From positions 62,001 through 126,000 of the forward strand of contig NZ_JARGCS010000010.1 of NCBI RefSeq assembly GCF_029193575.1: a stretch of 64,000 nucleotides of DNA. Reading direction: 5' to 3'. Each line of letters begins with the position of its first letter. Position 1 is the first letter of the stretch. Below the pieces are notes generated by a model. It was given only the letters and a program-made list of their open reading frames with translations. It was not told the origin of the DNA and made no database searches. This document shows positions 60,157 to 64,000 of the stretch, piece by piece. The position numbers were made by a program, and so were the translations under genes. This DNA is from Pseudomonas entomophila. GTDB lineage: Bacteria; Pseudomonadota; Gammaproteobacteria; Pseudomonadales; Pseudomonadaceae.

Positions 60157-61355
60157 GCGGCGCTGGCCTGCAGACGGGCAACCGGGCGCTCGCGCACCGG
60201 CCAGTTGAGCGCGGCGGCCAACAGGCTGAGCAGGATCGAGATCTGCCACACCAGGTCGTAGCTGCCGGTCTGGTCATATACCACGCCACCCAGCCAACCA
60301 CCGAGGAAGGCACCCAACTGGTGGAACAGGAACACGATACCGCCGAGCATCGACAGGTTGCGCACGCCGAACAGCGTGGCCACGGTGCCGTTGGTCAGCG
60401 GCACGGTGGACAACCACAGCAGGCCCATGGCGATACCGAACAGGTAGGCGCTGAACGCGGTCACCGGCGCCCAGAGGAACAGCACGATGACCACCGCCCG
60501 CAACAGGTACAACGCCGTCAGCAGGCGCGGCTTGGACATCCGCCCGCCGAGCCAACCCGCGGTGTAGGTGCCGACGATATTGAACAGCCCGACCAGCGCC
60601 AGCACGGTGGTGCCGATGGTCGCCGGCAGGTGCTGGTCGACCAGATAGGCCGGCAGGTGCACGCCAATGAACACCACCTGGAAGCCACAGACGAAGAAGC
60701 CCAGCGCCAGCAGCCAGAAACCGCTGTGCGAGCACGCCTCGCGCAATGCCTGGCCGAGGGTCTGCTCATTGCCGTGGCTGGGCAACGGGCGGTCGCGCAG
60801 CAGGCCCACGAACGGCACGATCAGCGCCACCAGCAGGCCGAGCACCAGCAGCGCCGCCGACCAGCCCAGCCACTGGATCAGGCCGAGGGTGCCGGGGAGC
60901 ATGGCGAACTGGCCGAACGAGCCGGCAGCGCTGGCGATGCCCATCGCCATGCTGCGCTTCTCCGCCGGCACCGCGCGCCCGACCACGCCGAGAATCACCG
61001 AGAAAGAGGTGCCAGAGAGGCCGATGCCGATCAGCAGGCCCGCGCTCAGCGACAGCGACCAGGCCGAGTCGGCCATGCCCATCAGGATCAGGCCGGCGGT
61101 ATAGAGAATACCGCCAACGACCACCACCTTGGCGGCCCCCAAGCGGTCGGCCAGGGCCCCGGCGAACGGCTGGGCCAGGCCCCAGATCAGGTTCTGCAAG
61201 GCGATGGCGAAGGCGAACACCTCACGCCCCCAGCCGAATTCGGCGCTCATCGGCGCCAGGAACAGGCCGAAGCCGTGTCGCACACCCAGCGACAGGGCCA
61301 GGATCAGCGCCGCGCCAAGCAGCACCCAGCCGCTGGTTCGCCAAACAGAAGTCAT
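60153..61355 (-). CDS. MFS transporter under MarR control
   Basis: A 400-residue major facilitator protein with 12 helices. The N-terminal pattern is LGVRHGFGLFLAPMSAEFGW (about 23-42), with loop motif GALADRLGAAKVVVVGG (about 66-82) near the canonical A motif. The second half has GTYTAGWLGGRMSKP (about 263-277). It resembles monocarboxylate/oxalate-type MFS exporters (YbfB-like), but the substrate is unknown. GGAG precedes ATG at 61355. It lies downstream of marR in one operon, with an operator-like palindrome in the 62-base gap. Confidence 0.85.
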   Translation of the reverse strand: MTSVWRTSGWVLLGAALILALSLGVRHGFGLFLAPMSAEFGWGREVFAFAIALQNLIWGLAQPFAGALADRLGAAKVVVVGGILYTAGLILMGMADSAWSLSLSAGLLIGIGLSGTSFSVILGVVGRAVPAEKRSMAMGIASAAGSFGQFAMLPGTLGLIQWLGWSAALLVLGLLVALIVPFVGLLRDRPLPSHGNEQTLGQALREACSHSGFWLLALGFFVCGFQVVFIGVHLPAYLVDQHLPATIGTTVLALVGLFNIVGTYTAGWLGGRMSKPRLLTALYLLRAVVIVLFLWAPVTAFSAYLFGIAMGLLWLSTVPLTNGTVATLFGVRNLSMLGGIVFLFHQLGAFLGGWLGGVVYDQTGSYDLVWQISILLSLLAAALNWPVRERPVARLQASAA

Positions 61356-61386
61356 TGTGGTTATCTCCGAGCCATCGCAAGGTTAT

Positions 61387-61402
61387 GCGGGTATATACCC
61401 GC
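61387..61402. promoter_or_regulatory. Palindrome between marR and the MFS gene
   Basis: GCGGGTATATACCCGC is a perfect 16-bp palindrome. 14 of its 16 bases recur at 61827-61842 upstream of marR, so it is probably the MarR operator. Confidence 0.65.
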
Positions 61403-61417
61403 TTTTATCGTGATTCT

Positions 61418-61822
61418 TCAGGCCAGACGCTCCAGCAGGCGCACCAACTCGTCACGCTGCTCCCGCCCCAGACGCTCCACCAACTGGTCCTGCGCGAGCT
61501 GCCAGGCAGGGTAGGCAGCGGCCACGCACTGTGCGCCGGCATCGGTCAAGCGCACCACACGATTGCGCTGGTCGCTGCCTTCGCCCAGGCACACCAGGCC
61601 ATCGGCCTCCAGCACCCGCAGGTTGCGGCCCAGGGTGCTGCGGTCCAGGCCCATGGCCTCGGCCAGGCGGGTGATGGTGGGTTGGTCGAGACGCTGCAGA
61701 TGGCGCAGCAGGGAATACTGCGCGACATTGATGCCGAAGCCGGCAAGGGCCTCGTCGTAATGCCGGCTCACCCCACGGGCGGCGCGACGCAGATGGGTGC
61801 AGATGCATTCGCTGGTCAACAT
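61418..61822 (-). CDS. MarR-family transcriptional regulator
   Basis: A 134-residue winged-helix regulator. The MarR core shows YDEALAGFGINVAQYSLLRH (about 22-41), RLAEAMGLDRSTLGRNLRVL (about 52-71) and the wing GEGSDQRNRVVRLTDAG (about 78-94). The start is ATG at 61822 (MLTSECICTHLRR); the Cys residues near the N-terminus (Cys6, Cys8) could sense oxidants as in OhrR-type members (inference). It heads the operon marR-MFS-small protein, with a matching operator in its promoter and another after it. Confidence 0.88.
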   Translation of the reverse strand: MLTSECICTHLRRAARGVSRHYDEALAGFGINVAQYSLLRHLQRLDQPTITRLAEAMGLDRSTLGRNLRVLEADGLVCLGEGSDQRNRVVRLTDAGAQCVAAAYPAWQLAQDQLVERLGREQRDELVRLLERLA

Positions 61823-61826
61823 GAAT

Positions 61827-61842
61827 ACGTGTATATACCCGC
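61827..61842. promoter_or_regulatory. MarR operator-like site upstream of marR
   Basis: ACGTGTATATACCCGC matches 14 of 16 bases of the perfect palindrome at 61387-61402. It lies directly before the marR start, overlapping the expected promoter. Confidence 0.6.
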
Positions 61843-61865
61843 ACTTAGGATGTTGCAAGAAGTTT

Positions 61866-63044
61866 CTATGGCTGCAAGCGACGCCGGATCGGCTCGAACT
61901 CGGGGGTCGCCCCACGCGGCAGCGGGTCAGGCGCACCCGCTTCGATGGCTTGCCAATAGGCCCAAGGGGCCTTGGCTGAACCCAGTTCGTAATCCATGCC
62001 ATCCCAGTTGTCTTCGCGGAAGCTGTAGAACGCCCAATGCAACCGGTGCTGGTCGAGCACCGTGAGCACATCTTCCAAGTACTGCCGGCACCCCGGCAAA
62101 CGGCGCATGCAGCCGAATTCGCCGACCACCAGGCGCGAGCGAGGCAGGCCCATGGCATCGACCCATTTCACCGGCTGCGCCAGGTAATCAGCCACACGCA
62201 TGGCATTCCACTGCTCGCTGCGCCGGGCGAAGGGCACCGCCCCCGGATAGGCGAACGGCTGCTGGCGCGACTGGTTCGGCGCGCTGGTGGCGGCGTAGGG
62301 TTCGTACATGTGCACGCTGTACAGCACACGCTCGTCCGCCAACGGCTCGGGCCAGTAACTGAAGGCGTCGGCGGCGGCGTACCAGCCGGCGTCGAGCATC
62401 ACCGGGGTCAGGGGGTCGACCTCGCGAATCGCCGCCAGCAACTGTCGATACAAGGCCGGCAGGTCGCGCAGCCCGCCTCGCTGCTGGGCATACCATTGGC
62501 GCATGGTGTGCGGGTCGGCGTGCTCGGCCAGGCCGGCGCCCTTTTCCGGGGCGGGCTCGTTGACCAGGTTATAGGCGGCGACGGCCGGGTGGTCCTTGAG
62601 GGCCTGCGCAAGGTCGCGCCAGAACGCTGCCGACTGGGCCCAGTAGCGTTTGTCGCGCCACAGGCGCTCGTCGAAGCGACCGGCGTTGTTCTGCGCCCAG
62701 CGCATGCCGGGCAATGACAGCGGCGCGATCACCACCTTCAGGCCCGCGGCATGGGCACGGTCGAGGACCTGGATGAGCTGGGCCAGGTCGGCGGGGTCGA
62801 GTTGCGTGTAGGCATCGGCATCGCCCATGAGGCAATCGCGCCCGCTGCAAGCCCACTTGTCGTAGGACAGGCGGACCCAGGTCGCGCCATACCCCGCGAG
62901 CGCCTCGAAATAGGCCCGCTCGGGCGGCAGGCGGTTGAAGCTGTTACCCCCCTGGCGCGGCGTATCCCAGAAATCGATCAGGTCGGCGGCCTGGGCAGGC
63001 AGGGTCGGCAAGGCCAGGAGAAAGGCGAGTATCCAAGGGCGCAT
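61866..63044 (-). CDS. Secreted GH5 glycoside hydrolase
   Basis: A 392-residue exported enzyme with signal peptide (residues 1-19, ending PAQA). The GH5 TIM-barrel markers are present: acid/base Glu163 in YNLVNEPAPE, nucleophile Glu309 in VVGEFGC, plus HMYEPY (about 245) and YSFREDNWDG (about 341). It should hydrolyse beta-glucosidic links in a beta-glucan or related polymer. There is no carbohydrate-binding module and no linker, so a polymer of its own envelope or a soluble substrate is as likely as cellulose. It stands alone between marR and cobS. Confidence 0.88.
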   Translation of the reverse strand: MRPWILAFLLALPTLPAQAADLIDFWDTPRQGGNSFNRLPPERAYFEALAGYGATWVRLSYDKWACSGRDCLMGDADAYTQLDPADLAQLIQVLDRAHAAGLKVVIAPLSLPGMRWAQNNAGRFDERLWRDKRYWAQSAAFWRDLAQALKDHPAVAAYNLVNEPAPEKGAGLAEHADPHTMRQWYAQQRGGLRDLPALYRQLLAAIREVDPLTPVMLDAGWYAAADAFSYWPEPLADERVLYSVHMYEPYAATSAPNQSRQQPFAYPGAVPFARRSEQWNAMRVADYLAQPVKWVDAMGLPRSRLVVGEFGCMRRLPGCRQYLEDVLTVLDQHRLHWAFYSFREDNWDGMDYELGSAKAPWAYWQAIEAGAPDPLPRGATPEFEPIRRRLQP

Positions 63045-63152
63045 GAAAGGGCTCCGTTGACGGGAGCCCTAGGTTACGGGGGCTTTGATCGAAATATTTC
63101 CGAGATTGATGTGGGAGATTTCCAGGGGTATCGGCTCGTCGAGGCGCCACCC

Positions 63153-63878
63153 TTAGCGCAACAGCGCCAACCCCACTACCACGGTCATCTCCAACAACTC
63201 AAGCAGTGCCCCGGCCGTGTCACCGGTGGTGCCCCCGAGCCGCTTGCACATCAGGCGCCGCAGCCCGAAGAACACCAGCAGCGCCAGGACCAACACGAGC
63301 GCGCCACCGATCCACAGGCAAGCGCCCAAGGTAACCAGCAACACCCCACCCGCGGCCCGCCGCGGCAGATGCTCGGCCAGCGCCGCACCCAGCCCGCCGG
63401 CACGCACGTATGGCGTGCCGAGGAACAGGCCGAGCAACGCGGCGCGCCCCAGCACCGGGGCCAGCAGCAACTCCACGCCCACGCCACGCTCGACCAGCAC
63501 CCACAGCGCGCAGAACTTCAGCAACAGCACCAGCGCCAGCGTCACCACGGCGATCGGCCCGCTGCGCGGGTCTTTCATGATCTGCAAGGTACGCTCGCGG
63601 TCGCCGAAGCCGCCCAGCCAAGCATCGGCGCTGTCGGCCAGCCCATCGAGGTGCAGGGCGCCACTGAGCAGCACCCACAGGGTCAGCAGCAGCGCGGCCA
63701 GCAGCGGGGCAGCGGTACCGTGCAGCAGGCTGCTGGCCAGCCACAGCAGCAAGCCGAACAACACGCCCACCACCGGGTAGTACAGCAACGAACGCCCCAT
63801 CTGCCGGGGCTCGGGCATGCCCGGCAGGCGCACCGGCAGGCTGCTGAGAAATTGCAGGGCGATCCAGAACGGCAGCAT
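63153..63878 (-). CDS. cobS: Cobalamin synthase CobS
   Basis: A 241-residue polytopic membrane enzyme (adenosylcobinamide-GDP ribazoletransferase). It joins alpha-ribazole(-phosphate) to adenosylcobinamide-GDP, the last assembly step of cobalamin. The signature LHLDGLADSADAWLGG (about residues 76-91) followed by IMKDPRSGPIAV (about 99-110) is clear. The start is ATG at 63878, directly after the cobC stop, so the two are co-translated. Confidence 0.95.
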   Translation of the reverse strand: MLPFWIALQFLSSLPVRLPGMPEPRQMGRSLLYYPVVGVLFGLLLWLASSLLHGTAAPLLAALLLTLWVLLSGALHLDGLADSADAWLGGFGDRERTLQIMKDPRSGPIAVVTLALVLLLKFCALWVLVERGVGVELLLAPVLGRAALLGLFLGTPYVRAGGLGAALAEHLPRRAAGGVLLVTLGACLWIGGALVLVLALLVFFGLRRLMCKRLGGTTGDTAGALLELLEMTVVVGLALLR

Positions 63879-64000
63879 TCACGACACCTCGTGCAGTTGG
63901 CCGTCGGCCAGCAACGCCAGGCGCACCAAGGCGCCATGGCCGACCTCGACCTGCAGCAGTTGCTCGCGCGGCAGGCCACGGGCGCGAGCCAGCAGCAGGC
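63879..64000 (-). CDS. cobC: Alpha-ribazole phosphatase CobC (partial, C-terminus)
   Basis: Only the last 40 codons lie in the window, ending TGA at 63879-63881. The visible sequence LARARGLPREQLLQVEVGHG, then LHEVS, fits the C-terminus of histidine-phosphatase-type CobC, which dephosphorylates alpha-ribazole phosphate. Its stop abuts the cobS ATG, the usual cobC-cobS order in pseudomonads. The catalytic His lies outside the window. Confidence 0.78.
   Translation of the reverse strand, partial: LLLARARGLPREQLLQVEVGHGALVRLALLADGQLHEVS

Noticed and set aside
63879..64000. Cobalamin riboswitch near cobS/cobC
   Set aside because: The region upstream of the cob genes lies outside the window and no B12-box-like sequence is seen inside it.

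Overview
The window is about 64 kb of GC-rich chromosomal DNA. It almost certainly comes from a Pseudomonas of the P. putida group. The basis is the gene order (lpxL-minCDE-rluA-apeB, prc, nirBD, rdgC, mxtR, rmuC, cobS-cobC), the protein similarities recalled from memory, and about sixteen REP/BIME palindromes of the P. putida type (core close to GCGGGCTTGCCCCGCGATAGGGCC) in the intergenic gaps. I see no insertion sequence, integrase, rRNA or CRISPR array. It reads as ordinary core genome with several small accessory modules.

Layout. 1-6 kb holds envelope genes: the end of a glucan-synthase-like membrane protein, a small membrane protein, an alpha/beta hydrolase overlapping mlaA, a patatin and the lipid A acyltransferase lpxL. 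5.8-12.4 kb holds minCDE, rluA, aminopeptidase apeB, a 55-residue membrane protein and a large MscS-type channel. 12.4-18.8 kb is a self-contained module: a GntR/UTRA repressor facing an operon of binding protein, alkaline-phosphatase-superfamily enzyme, two permeases, ATPase and HAD phosphatase, probably for uptake and dephosphorylation of an unidentified organophosphorus compound. 18.8-27.3 kb holds a quinone oxidoreductase, protease prc, an EAL-CBS-GGDEF protein, a two-gene XRE regulator module, a YkvA protein, an FKBP isomerase and pcaQ.

27.3-34.9 kb is assimilatory nitrate/nitrite reduction: nirBD and a nitrate reductase fused to its own flavoprotein electron donor. Both transcripts show sigma-54-type promoters followed by leader terminators, as expected for NtrC plus NasT-type antitermination. 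34.8-41 kb holds a ParD-like protein coupled to a type I methionine aminopeptidase, then a DUF1266 protein, a J-like protein and a convergent HscC-type Hsp70. 41-49 kb holds a secreted repeat protein, tRNA-Asp and tRNA-Val with promoter and terminator, rdgC, a BASS transporter, sugE/gdx under a guanidine-II riboswitch, an LplT-PlsC fusion, a TDT-family channel and an MFS transporter.

49-58 kb holds the transporter-linked hybrid kinase MxtR, rmuC, a Sel1 protein, a long gene-free stretch, a lysozyme-like protein that seems to have lost its catalytic glutamate, and a FadL-type porin. 58-64 kb holds a LysR regulator facing a DUF2798 gene, a periplasmic glutathione peroxidase, a MarR-MFS-small-protein operon with repeated operator-like palindromes, a GH5 glycosidase, and cobS with the end of cobC.

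The least explained items are the GntR/ABC/phosphatase operon, the ParD-like/Map pair, the XRE two-gene module with tandem palindromes, two inverted pairs of DnaA boxes with identical 5-bp spacers, and the structured minE-rluA spacer. Family names are given from recognition, without any database search.
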